A model generated the notes under the pieces. The model worked only from the letters and a program-made list of their open reading frames with translations. It was not told where the DNA came from and did no database searches. This document shows, one piece after another, positions 10,834 through 21,795 of a DNA stretch of 64,000 nucleotides; position 1 is the stretch's first letter; each line of letters opens with the position of its first letter. The DNA comes from Haematobia irritans (lineage: Eukaryota; Arthropoda; Insecta; Diptera; Muscidae). Made by a program: the position numbers and the translations under genes. The DNA is taken from NCBI RefSeq assembly GCF_050003625.1, contig NC_134398.1, positions 76,726,003-76,790,002 of the forward strand, written 5' to 3'.

Positions 10834-13800
10834 CGGCCCTCACTGCAGTCGGTTCTTCGTACCGGGGTCGACACAAGGACCACGTCCTTGTCCAAGGACT
10901 GCAACCCCCCCATGGGAAATCAAGTATGTATAGAAAACCCTTCCCCACCCCTTTCCCAAATCCCATCCAACACCCCATCCTATTCCCCATCCCTTTTTCC
11001 CTCCTGGGCAGAGTCTGCCAGCCAGTCTGCTCAGAATTCTTCTCCTTCGTGCTGGCGACATTGAAAGCAATCCAGGTCCAGTGAAGTATGTGTGTCCGGT
11101 CTGTTCGCGGCAGGTCACGCGCGGAAGTTACTCCGTGATGTGCAGCGAATGTCACAACTGGGTACACCTGCGTTGCTCGGGACTCAGGAATGTAGGAGAT
11201 TACAATCCTGCATTCAAGTGTCCCACCTGTGTGAGCTTGCCCCCCATGTCGCCCCTCCCTGTAGTCACAACAGTGAGACCTTCTCGCGTCGTGACTGCAG
11301 ACCCCACATCACCTGTCATGACCCATCCCCCCACATCATCACATAATACAACCACATTGACACTTTTGTCAAATCCGAGTCCGTCCGTAAATAACAGTAT
11401 AGCTGGTCCAGAGACATGTCAGGCTTGCAGAAAGAGATACACAAAGGCAGCCAAACCGGTTAGGTGTTCCATCTGCAAGACCTCGACGCACCTGAGATGC
11501 TCAGGCCTCAGGAATTCTGACCAATATACCCCTGACTTTGTTGGTACCTGCTGCCGGAGAATCCAACAATTTCAGCAACCCCACCCCATAGTAAACACCC
11601 GACACCCACAACAGACTGCAATAGACTCTTCCTCGTCAACCCATTCAATAGTTCGGACTGTCCCGTCCACTGCTGGGAACCAGTTGAGTGGTCTCAAGAT
11701 CCTACAGTGGAATTGTAATGGACTGACAAGGAAGATCACTGAAATCACGGATTTCATGGACAAGAGGGGTATTCTCATATCCGCGCTCCAGGAGACCAAG
11801 CTCTCCAGCAGGAATGGTCTCACGAGATCATCCTGCTACTCTGTGATTAGGCAAGACAGAGAAAGGAATGCCGGAGGGGGAATAGCCTTCATTGTCCATG
11901 ATTCCGTGAGATACAGACCCATGCCACTGACCACGACCGATCCCCATTTGGAGATACAGGGGATAACTGTCACGGTGGGAGAGGAAGATATATGTATTCT
12001 AAACGTATATATACCTCCCGATTCTGTTTGCCAGACAGGATACAAACCAATGTTGAGGCCCCACCTCAACAGTGTGCGGACTATCCTGTTAGGCGACCTG
12101 AATGCACATCATGACAGCTGGTATTCAGAGCTTGGATGTGATGCCAGAGGAGAATTGATTGCGGATCAGGTGGATGACACAGATTTCTGTGTGCTGAATG
12201 AAAACCACCCGACCCGCATAACGGCCACCTGCCGAAGCTCCCCCGACATCACCATGGTTAGCTCTGACCTCGTGACTCAGACCTCATGGCATGTAGACAT
12301 AGCCATGAATTCCGACCACCTCCCGATCACAGTGTCTATTGACTTAGGGACAGACACCGTAATTCCAGAGAAGAAGACGTTTATGAACTTTGGTAAAGCT
12401 AATTGGGAGCTTTTTACCTCGCTAACCGAGTACGAGTTTGCCACTGCCCCCCTGCCAACGTTAGCGCCGGCTGGAGAGAAATTCTTCAGGGATGTCTTGA
12501 ATAGAGCGTGTAAAAGGTGCATACCAGCGGGCCGGATCCCCGACATCCGTCCGAATTTCCCAATGGAAGCATCAAGGTTGGCAGATAAGAGGGACGAGAT
12601 CCGGAAAGTAGACCCAGCTGACCCTAGGATCCCGAGTCTCGCTAAGGAGATCGACCGACTTGTTGCCACCCACAAGCGAGAAAAGTGGCGCAAGCATTTG
12701 GAGGAGTCTGATCTCGGATCCAAACGGCTTTGGTCTACGATCAGGAACCTCTCGAACCCCAAACGTACGGATAACATTTCCATATCGTTTGGGGGGCAAA
12801 CTCCAAAAGACGACACAGGTGCAGCGAATGCTTTCTGCAGACAATTTGTCGAGCACCCCCAATCAGTCGATCGTGCAAGTAGAAAGCAAAGGCGAGTCTT
12901 CCGTGCCCTCAGACAGGACAACCCACCTATGGTCATCAGTCGGGAGAATGTTCTCCAGGCGATAAAGGCCGCCAAGAGCTCCACAGCGATTGGCCCAGAT
13001 GGTTTGGCTACGAGGATGTTGAAACATATTGGAGAGAATGGTGTTAGATATCTGACCCATATCTTCAATATCTGTCTCAACACCCTTGAAATACCGGACA
13101 TCTGGAAAATAGGGAAGGTTGTTCCTGTTCTGAAACCAGGGAAACAGGCACACCTAGGAGACTCGTATCGACCAATTACTCTTTTGTCCCCCGTAACGAA
13201 GATTCTGGAGGCTATTCTACTGCCCTGCTTTTCAGAACATCTAATGTTGGCAGAACATCAGCATGGTTTCCGCTCGGGCAGGAGTACAACCACTGCTTTG
13301 TGCGAATTAACAGCCAACATTGCAGAGGGACTAAACAGTAAGAGGCCGCATTAACGTTCGATCCTCGTAGCACTGGACTTGTCTAAGGCGTTCGATACGG
13401 TGAACCACACCACGCTCTTGGGAGACATTATGGGAACCACCCTTCCCAATAATCTCAAGAGATGGTTGGCGAACTACATGGCTGGCAGACAGTCCTATGT
13501 GGAATTTAGAGGAAGAAGATCAACGCCCAGGAGGAATAAACAGGGCGTACCTCAAGGCGGTGTATTGTCCCCCCTCCTCTTTAATTTCTACGTGGCTGGA
13601 GCTCCCCAACCACCACCAGATGTCCACCTGATAACCTATGCGGACGATTGTTCCATAGTGACCACAGGTAGAGACATAAGGGAGCTTGAGGTGAGGATAA
13701 ATGACTACTTACCTACACTTAGGGATTTCTTTGTCGACAGGAACCTGAAACTTTCTGCCCCCAAATCTACAGCGACCATCTTCACATCGTGGACTAAAGA

Positions 13801-14824
13801 GGTGAACATGGAACTCGATATCCACATTCGTGGCCAGAGTATCCCCACTTCCAGGAACCCCAAGGTTCTTGGTGTGACGTTTGATAGCCTGTTCCTCTTT
13901 GGTAAACATGCGGAAGTGGTAGCTAAGAAGGTTGGGAGCAGAAACAAGATCCTGAAGGCATTGGCTGGTAGCACCTGGGGGAAAGATAAAGAGACGATAC
14001 AAAAGACCTACGAGTCTATTGGTCGTCCCCTTATCGATTATGCGGCCCCTGTTTGGACTCCCAGTATTAGCGATACCCAATGGAGAAATCTCCAGACGGT
14101 GCAAAATACTGCGCTGCGGATTGCGACCGGGTGTCACTCCAAGACCCCGGAACAGCATCTGCATCATGAGTCCAAAATGCTATCGGTGAGGCAACACTGT
14201 ACCCTCCTCACCCAACAGCACCTGATAAAGTGTAGAAGTGTAAACCACCCGAACCACGCCACCTCAAGGAGGGCAACGACCGAGAGGGGTAGACCCATTC
14301 GGTTTGATTTTAGGAAGGACTTACAGTCAATAGAACATGTGATCGGCGATGACAGTGATGAGGGAATAAGGACGGCATTGAGTGCAGTGCACACGGCAGC
14401 GGTTCAAGATGCGATCAACTCCTACCAGTGCAGTGTTGTACTGGGAGGTAGGCCACCACCGATCAATGAAGATGAGAGACGGCTTCCTAGAGAAACCAGG
14501 TCGGTGCTTTCCCAGCTAAGATCGGGGATCTCTAGGTACCTAAATAGTTACCTCTCCATATTGAACCCGGCAATTCAGGATGTTTGCCCGAATTGTGGAC
14601 ATTCGCCTCATATCACGAGGCACCTCTTCGAATGTCCTGCTCGACCGACAGATCTGACACCTGCTTCGCTTTGGACACATCCAGTTGAGGCAGCACGCTT
14701 CCTTGAACTGGATGTGGATGCTTGAAATGTCTAATCCCTGTATTTGTTTGTAATCGTTTATCCTTTGTTTGTTTTGTCTTTTCTATACATTTTCCACAGG
14801 GGCTACAACAACAACAACAACAAC
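10834..14824 (+). mobile_element. LINE-a, full-length non-LTR retrotransposon in LTR-2
   Basis: A 3991-bp insertion bounded by the 14-bp duplication AACCGCATCAAAAC (10820-10833 and 14825-14838). It has a GC-richer 5' UTR, one long reading frame broken by a single stop, a short 3' UTR and a (CAA)n tail, which is the layout of a complete single-ORF LINE. Base composition is clearly less AT-rich than its surroundings. It shares its 5' end and CAA-type tail with the short element at 42850-42995. Clade uncertain within the Jockey/CR1 group. Confidence 0.93.
11081..14725 (+). pseudogene. LINE-a ORF: PHD-like fingers, endonuclease, RT (one stop)
   Basis: About 1,214 codons in a single frame apart from TAA at 13352-13354, likely a CAA to TAA change. 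In order: two PHD/zinc-finger-like cysteine clusters (CPVCSRQV... and CQACRKRY..., residues about 5-50 and 115-160); an apurinic-type endonuclease starting LKILQWNCNGL (about 205) with LNVYIPPD, GDLNAHHDSW and SDHLPI; then RT with DLSKAFDTVNH, GVPQGGVLSPLL and catalytic YADD (13637-13648); and a C-terminal CPNCGHSPHITRHLFEC zinc finger. The endonuclease nicks target DNA and RT primes there. The stop sits just before the DLSKAFD block, so a truncated protein would lack the RT catalytic centre. Confidence 0.92.
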
Positions 14825-14838
14825 AACCGCATCAAAAC

Positions 14839-15723
14839 TGGCAACGTATTCACATTGATTACGCTGGGCCTTTTCAAGGCCATCAATTTCTAATTGTAGT
14901 GGATTCTAAGTCGAAATGGGTGGAAGTTGGAATGTGCTCCACTGCACCATCATCTTCGTCAACCATAAACATGTTGAGCAATATATTTGCAAGAAACGGC
15001 TTTCATGATGTTATTGTCTCAGATAACGCTACAATCTTCAAAAGTTAAGAATTCAAATCATTTTGTCACAACTGTGAAATTTTACAGAAATTTATCGCTC
15101 CTGGTCATCCTGCGACCAACGGTTTAGCCGAGCGAAATGTGCAGACTTTGAAAAAACGCCTATCGGCTATGGCAGATGATTCATCGTCAATTTCAACTAA
15201 AGTGCAAGAAATTCTGTTTCGTTACAGAGCTACACCTCTAAACAACGGTAAATCGCCTGCTGAACAATATCTGGGAAGGCAGATTAAAATAAAGTTGGAT
15301 GTATTAAAACCTTCAAAAATGACATCATCTTCAAATCCGGAGTTACCTGTCAGAAAGCTACGTGTGGGAGACAGAGTACAAGCAAGGTATTACAATGCAA
15401 ACAAACCTTCATGGAAGCTTGGTACTGTTACCAAAAAACTTGGTCGTCTTCACTACCTTGTTCGTTTGGACAATGGGTTCATTTTTAAACGCCATATAAA
15501 TCAACTTAAATTTACGATGACAAAAAATCAACATGATGTACAAGAGCATCAAGAGGCAGAACCAGCAACAAATGACAATCAACATTCGGAACATCAACTT
15601 TTGTATCATCCGCATTTTCTTACGAACATTCCCGAAAGTATTTCAACAAGTCGCAGTAATGAGTCTGAAACACCGGCATCACCACTACAACACCACTACC
15701 TCAACAGGGAATTCGGAAGTTGA
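14839..15723 (+). pseudogene. LTR-2 integrase core and C-terminus
   Basis: Resumes LTR-2 integrase after the LINE. HIDYAGPF carries the first catalytic Asp, VSDNATIF the second, and GLAERNVQ the Glu. An in-frame TAA at 15046-15048, right after the second Asp block, interrupts it (CAA to TAA is likely). The C-terminal domain (RVGDRVQARYY, FIFKRHINQLKF) continues to TGA 15721-15723. A second frame at 15533-15790 with SSRVRKPPV is the usual basic tail seen near the end of such pol genes. Confidence 0.88.
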
Positions 15724-15768
15724 CACTACACCGTCACGGCGTACATCCAGCAGAGTAAGGAAACCCCC

Positions 15769-15932
15769 TGTAAGCACTGCTGAAAAATAAACTTTGGAGA
15801 CTAAAGAATTCAAATTTGAAATGAAAAATAGAAAAGGAACCCTTTTGAAATATGTATGGGATAGAGAAAATAAATATTTAATTTGTGTTAAGAAATTGAA
15901 AATAAAAGATCGTTTCTTTGAAAAGTCTTATA
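15769..15932 (+). repeat. LTR-3 5' LTR (164 bp)
   Basis: Begins TGTAAGCACTG and ends AAGTCTTATA, a TG...TA instead of TG...CA end. The partner is at 26871-27034 with two differences by eye. CCCCC flanks the element (15764-15768, 27035-27039). The presumed primer binding site TTGGTGACAGCGGTGGG begins at 15934. Confidence 0.95.
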
Positions 15933-15950
15933 ATTGGTGACAGCGGTGGG

Positions 15951-18900
15951 ATGTCCAATAGAAATCGAAGGGCGAATATGAATGCACAACGTCCCGAAAT
16001 AGGACGAAGCACAGCAGACCAAGACATCGAAAGAGAACGCTGCTATTTAAGTAGTACAGATCATGGAGATGCAGGAATATCTCAATCGGAAATCTTTTTG
16101 CGGATGCAGTCGCTTGAAAGCCTAGTTAGAACATTGAGTGAGCGAACACCAACACGAGCAACGAATCATAGCCATATGAATATAGATTGTATCCCTTACT
16201 TCGAGCCGGGAATGGTAAATACGTCCGCCACAATGTGGATATAAAAAATTGACCAGATTGGGGAATTGAATGGTTGGGATAAAAGAAGTAAAATCTTTGC
16301 ATTGCAAAATGAGCTAAAAGGTTTAGCTCGATCTTGGTTTGAAAACTTGCAATCATATGTATCCACATGGACTGAATGGAAAAATTTGGTTATTCAATCA
16401 TTTCCTGATTATCGAGACTTTGCTGAGAACCTCAAACGGTTTGTAAATCGAGTAAAACAACCAAATGAAACTATGGCAAACTATTACTTCAAAAAGAAAA
16501 TGCTAGCAGATGTGTGCAAGATCTCTGGAAGTGATGCTGTTTCTTGCATTATCGATGGACTTCCAAAAGAAAGTCTACAAATTGGTGCAAGAGCTGGTCG
16601 TTTCGTTTCTCCAGAAGATCTATTTGGACATTATTTATCGACTTTTCCAAGCACTAGCGAACCCCCTTCAAAGGCTCGCAAAATTGAGGGACGTTCGATC
16701 ACAATAGTAGATAATGCAAAAGAAATTATCTGTTACAACTGCAAAACCAAAGGCCATTACGCCAGCAAATGCAAACATCCAACTAAGAAATGTGATCAAT
16801 GTAAGAAATGGGGCCATTTATCGCGAGATTGTTTAAAGAAAAATGGTAAGTCTTCTATATTCGCTGTTCAAAATGAAAGCAAGGGGACAGCTGCATGTAA
16901 TTGTTATTTTGTAAATTGTAAAATTAATCATATCGAATTTAATGGAGTTATTGATACCGGTAGCTCACTTATCTTAATCAAGAAATCGTGTGCCCGTCTA
17001 TTAGACGTGGAACTTACTGAGTGCAATGTACAGGTTACTGGTTACGGAGGATCAGTGGTACACATATTATCCAAAACGTCATGTGATGTCGAGGTAGACA
17101 AGGCCTCTATTTTTGTTGAATTATTCATTGTTCCCGATTGGGCACAGACTTTCGATGTTTTAATCGGGAGAGCTTTCATTAATCATCCAAATATTTTTAT
17201 GACGGTGAAAAATAACGTTGTGGTAATAACGACAAGGTTTAGTCCAGAATTACCCGAAATCGAATACCCTAAGATAAAATATTCGTTGTTTGTGAATGAA
17301 GATGTGACAATACCTAAGAATCATTCATATTTTATTGACGTTGTAACGGAAGAAAATGCAAATACAAGCTTTTATATGGAAGATCTACTTGTCAATAAAC
17401 CTAATGCACAGTTTTGGGCAATGGGGTGTGTCTTAGGTAAAGAAGGGATCATTTTTGTGTGTAATCTATCCAACACAGACCTCCACCTTAAGAAAGGGTC
17501 GCTTACCAGCCGAGTATATGTTTGTAAATTGGACGACACGGAGACGTACCCCTGTTATTCTTCGGATATTATAGACGAACCTGGAAAATTTAGAAATTTC
17601 ACTGAATCTGAAATAGCTAAACAGGCAATAGGTTTGGATGAGGCTCATGTTACACGTTTAGTGTCATTATTAAATAAGTACAGGCACTGCTTTGCTGAGC
17701 AGTTATCGGAATTGGGAAGCATAAAACATTCAGAAATGAAAATAACACTAACTGATGATACTCCAGTATCATATAAACCATATCGGATGTCTTGGTCTGA
17801 GAGGGAAGTCGTTCGAGAAACGATCAAAGAGTTAAAAGATGCTCACCTCATTCAGGACTCATCATCATCGTATTCTAGCCCTATTCTTTTAGTCAAAAAG
17901 AAAACGGGGGAATACAGAATGTGCATTGATTTCAGAGCTCTGAATCGGAAAACTATAAAAGAAATGTTTCCAATGCCCAGGATTGATGACGAAATTGATA
18001 GATTAAGAGGTGGTAGATATTTCACTAGCCTAGATTGTGCAAGTGGTTATTATCAAATCTCGATGGACTCCTCTCAGAAGACTGCTTTTATTACACCAGA
18101 TGGACATTATGAATTTCTAAGGATGCCATTTGGTTAAGTAAATGTGCCGGCTGTTTTTCAGAGAACCATGAATAAGGTTTTAGGGGAATTAAGATTTACA
18201 ACAGCAATGGTTTATATGGACGACATTTTAATTCCAACCGATACAATTGAAACGGGTTTTCGTAATTTAGAAATTACATTAAAACGGTTGGGTGATAACG
18301 AAGTGACACTTAAACTGAAGAAGTGCTTCTTCTTACAAGAGTCCATCAAATATTTAGGCTTTGATATTAATGCGGATGGGATTAAACCAGGATTGGAGAA
18401 AATAAAGGCGGTATCTGAGTTTCCTACGCCTACAAATGTACATGAAGTACGTCAGTTTTTGGGGTTGGCCAATTACTTTCGCAAATTCATTGGGCAGTTC
18501 GCATTTATTGCACGGCCAATTCAAAATTTAATTGGAAAAGGGGTGGATTTCGTTTGGGGTAGCGAACAGAATAAAGCATTTATAGAGCTAAAACAAAAAT
18601 TGACAAAGCGACCAATATTAGTTTTATATGATAGTAAGTTGTATACCGAGCTACACACCGATGCATGTAAATGGGGCGTTGGAGCGATATTGCTTCAGAA
18701 ACAGACAGACGGTAATTTAAAACCCGTAGCGTATTTCAGTCATTCCACATCAAAAGAAGAGCAACGCTATCATTCTTATGAATTAGAAACATTAGCTGTA
18801 GTTTATGCGGTGAGACACTTTAGGATATATTTACTTGGTATTGAATTTAAGATATTAACGGGCTGCTCTGCTTTAAGAACTGCATTTTCAAAGCGAGATT

Positions 18901-19500
18901 TAGTACCAAGAATAGGTGGCTTACATTGCAGGAATATAGTTTTACGGTCGAATATCGTCCTGGTAACCACATGGCTCACGTAGACGCACTGAGTATAAAT
19001 CCCACCGAGTCTAGTCCATTAGAGGTATTACAAATAGATATTTCAGATGTGGATTGGGTTTTGGCTGTGCAACTTAAGGAAGATCGTTGTAAGTTTCTAA
19101 TCGAAACACTCGGAAATATTCCAAAGGATAAAGAAAGTGAACAAATTCACAAGGAGTATGAGTTGAAGAAGGGAAGATTGTACAGGAGAACAAATACGGG
19201 ATGTAAGTGGGTAGTCCCACAAAGTTATAGGCGGGAAATTGTGTTTAACCATCACGATAAAAACGGCCATTTCTCACTTAATAAAACTTTGTCCGGTATT
19301 CAAAGCAAATACTGGTTTCCGGATATGAAGCGTTACGTTAACCGCTACATTTCATGTTGCCTTCCGTGTGCCTACAATAAGGTTCCACCAGGAAAACAAG
19401 CAGTGCAACTACATCCAATAGAGAAGATAAATGTGCCATTTGATACAGTCCACGTCGACCATATTGGGCTTTTGCAAGGAGTATCCATAAGAATATGTAT
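15951..19500 (+). pseudogene. LTR-3 gag-pol, first part, broken
   Basis: Ty3/gypsy polyprotein. Gag starts at ATG 15951 and stops at TAA 16242-16244, then stays in frame to 18135. Zinc knuckles CYNCKTKGHYASKC and CDQCKKWGHLSRDC, protease VIDTGSSLIL, and RT through MPFG follow. A TAA at 18135-18137 (position of a conserved Leu codon) precedes the catalytic YMDD (about 18215). RNase H is present (ELHTDAC, SYELETLAVVYAV), with a one-base frameshift near 18915. The integrase finger (HHDKNGHFS ... CCLPC) and first Asp (VHVDHIG) lead to the LTR-4 insertion at 19500. Both stops and the frameshift make it inactive. Confidence 0.9.
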
Positions 19501-20103
19501 TGTTACGAATTTGATAATTATAGATATAAGTTTATTTAAATTAGTTTCCGTTAATTTAAAATTTCAAATTGTAACGATAAAATTTCGCTATCACTTGTTG
19601 GAATCATCTATTCATTTTCTAGTATTTTCCTGAATTTCTTTTATGTTCTTTTGTTTGCTTACCGAAATGTTAGTTCTTACTCTCTCATAGAATAGCAACC
19701 CCTTTGCTTTGTTATTCTGCATTCTCATTTCATCTCATTGTCTATTGTCATTGTTGTTGTAGTAATGCGAGCCTATATCTATGTGAGTGTGTATGTGTTT
19801 GGCAGCCACCAGACGAAAAACTTAATGGTCGTAGATTCTTCTAGCATTGTCTAAGAATGTTCTGGCGTTGCCAGAATATTGTAGTGCTACCAGAATGTTC
19901 TCGTATTTCCACACCGTCATATATAAAAGCGCTCGCATGCTGCTAACGAGTCAGTCTTAATTAAAGCGTCAAACGAATAACTTCAGTGTGAACGAATTGT
20001 AAAGTGTGAAGTCATAGTAAATAAATTGTAGATTGTCGTTATTTAAAAGAACTGTGTTTTAATTGTCGGGTAATTAAAAACGCCTAAATATAAAAACGTA
20101 ACA
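19501..20103 (+). repeat. LTR-4 5' LTR (603 bp)
   Basis: Begins TGTTACGAATTTG and ends AAAAACGTAACA. The 3' LTR at 25402-26004 has the same length and about four substitutions by eye. GTAT at 19497-19500 and 26005-26008 is the 4-bp target duplication. The presumed primer binding site TTGGTGTCGGAAGTG begins at 20105. Confidence 0.96.
19854..19960 (+). promoter_or_regulatory. LTR-4 promoter: two heat-shock-like motifs, TATA, Inr
   Basis: AGAATGTTCT occurs at 19854-19863 and again at 19892-19901, each an inverted GAA-nn-TTC pair as in heat shock factor sites, with a further CCAGAATATT between them. TATATAAAAG lies at about 19920-19929 and a TCAGT-type initiator at about 19951-19955, correctly spaced from the TATA box. 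The 3' LTR has the same arrangement. Heat inducibility is an inference. Confidence 0.55.
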
Positions 20104-20142
20104 ATTGGTGTCGGAAGTGAAATAACGAAAAAAAAATCTACA

Positions 20143-21430
20143 ATGAAGTTTAATGAGCTTCGTGTGGAAGACTTAAAAAAGGAATTGAGCAAACTGGAGC
20201 TGCCGACAACAGGCAATAAGGCCCAGCTTCAAAAGCGTCTACTGGAAGAGTTTGAACGGCGTAATATGGACATTGCGACGCATGAGTTTGATTATAAGGA
20301 GGACATTGACGAATCAATACTCGTCAATACCAGCAGTGTAGAAAATCCATCTGTGGCTTCAAGTGTTGTGGATTACACCTCAATGCTCAATGTTTTGAGC
20401 AAAATGATGGAAGAGAATTCTAGAAAACTGGAAGCAAATTCTCTAAAAATGGAAGAAAATTCTAGAAAATTGCTGGAAGAAAACGCTCTAAAAATGCAAG
20501 AAAATTCTAGAAAAATGATGGAAGAAAATTCTCTTCTTTTGGTGGAGATATTTGACGAAAATTCTAGAATTCTTAATGAAAAGTTACAACAACTTTCGGA
20601 AGGTATGGAGAAACGCGTAGACCACATTGAAAATCAAATTGTGGAATTGGATAAGAAATTTGTGGTTCACGATGAAAAATTTCTACACCTTGAGAAAAAA
20701 AATGTCAGAACTAGAAATGAAAGGTGGTCCTGTGCGCGTAATCAAGGGCCCAAAAATCAAAACTCCTGCTTTTGATGACTCATCTTCATTTGATGTTTTC
20801 AAATTCCTATTTGAGACGGTGGCATCCAGAAACATGTGGAATGACAACGACAGAGCAATTGAACTTCTGTTGGCATTGAAGGGTAATGCTGCCGATGTAA
20901 TACAAAGTATCCCAACTTCTTCCAGAAATAACTATAAGGAAGTAATAGCTGCGCTACAACGCAAGTACGGTGGAGAACATAAGCAAGACATCTTCAGAAT
21001 GGAATTAAGAGGAAGAGTCCAGAAATCAAATGAGACTCTACAAGATTTTGCAACAGAAGTTGAGCGGTTGGTGCTATTAGCATACCCAGGAGAGAGTCAC
21101 CCACTTGTGGACCGCATCAAAATTGAGACCTTTGTGAATGGCATTCGAGACCCAGACATAAAATGATGTAGCACATTTTATGTCACAAAAAGCTACATTT
21201 GTGGAAACTGTAACATTTGCCCTTACACAAGAGACAGCGAGGGTACTAGCACGTCCTCAAATTCACAAAGTACGTAAGGTGGAGACCGAGAATGACGAAT
21301 CAAATTCCGTGATTGATTCAGTGAAAGAAGCCGTTAAGCAGGCAATGCAAGAAATGAAGCAAGAGGCAAATAAATCCCGGATCAAATGCTATAACTGTGA
21401 TAAGCCGGGACATCTAGCTCGAGAATGCAA
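20143..21430 (+). pseudogene. LTR-4 gag with SAP domain and coiled coil, broken
   Basis: Gag starts at ATG 20143. Residues about 5-38 (LRVEDLKKELSKLELPTTG, KAQLQKRLLEEF) fit a SAP domain, a DNA-binding helix-extended-loop-helix. Residues about 85-170 form a long coiled coil built of repeats of the type KMEENSRKL. A frameshift near 20700 moves the rest of Gag (WNDNDRAIELLLALKG, YGGEH) to another frame, which ends in TGA 21164-21166; a third frame carries the zinc knuckle CYNCDKPGHLAREC. The SINE at 21431-21783 is inserted exactly in this knuckle. Confidence 0.88.
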
Positions 21431-21783
21431 GGTTAGGTTAGGTTAGGTTATGTGGCAGCCCGATGTATCAAGCTCACTTAGACTATTCAGTCCATTGTGA
21501 TACCACAGTGGTGAACTTCTCTCTTATCACTGAGTGCTGCCCGATTCCATGTTAAGCTCAATGACAAGGGACCTCCTTTTTATAGCCGAGTCCGAACGGC
21601 GTTCCACATTCCAGTGAAACCACTTAGAGAAGCTTTGAAACCCTCAGAAATGTCACCAGCATTACTGAGGTGGGATAGTCCACCGCTGAAAAACTTTTTG
21701 GTGTTCGGTCGTAGCAGGAATCGAACCCACGACCTTGTGTATGCAAGGCGGGCATGCTAACCATTGCACCACGGTGGCTCCCA
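21431..21783 (-). mobile_element. tRNA-derived SINE inside LTR-4 gag, (TTAGG)n-like tail
   Basis: Minus-strand SINE of 353 bp, bounded by the 12-bp duplication TCGAGAATGCAA (21419-21430 and 21784-21795). The head has box A (GTGCAATGGTTAGCATG) and box B (GGTTCGATTCC, about 21717-21728), followed by a body of about 260 bp and a 3' tail of TAACC repeats, i.e. (GGTTA)4 on the plus strand. Parts of the body recur at 45.0-45.1 kb. It depends on a LINE for mobility; which one is not visible here. Confidence 0.93.
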
Positions 21784-21795
21784 TCGAGAATGCAA

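Noticed and set aside
15533..15790. Envelope gene in LTR-2
   Set aside because: The frame is too short, has no signal peptide or membrane segment, and its SSRVRKPP motif is a usual pol tail. No env-like frame was seen in any LTR element.
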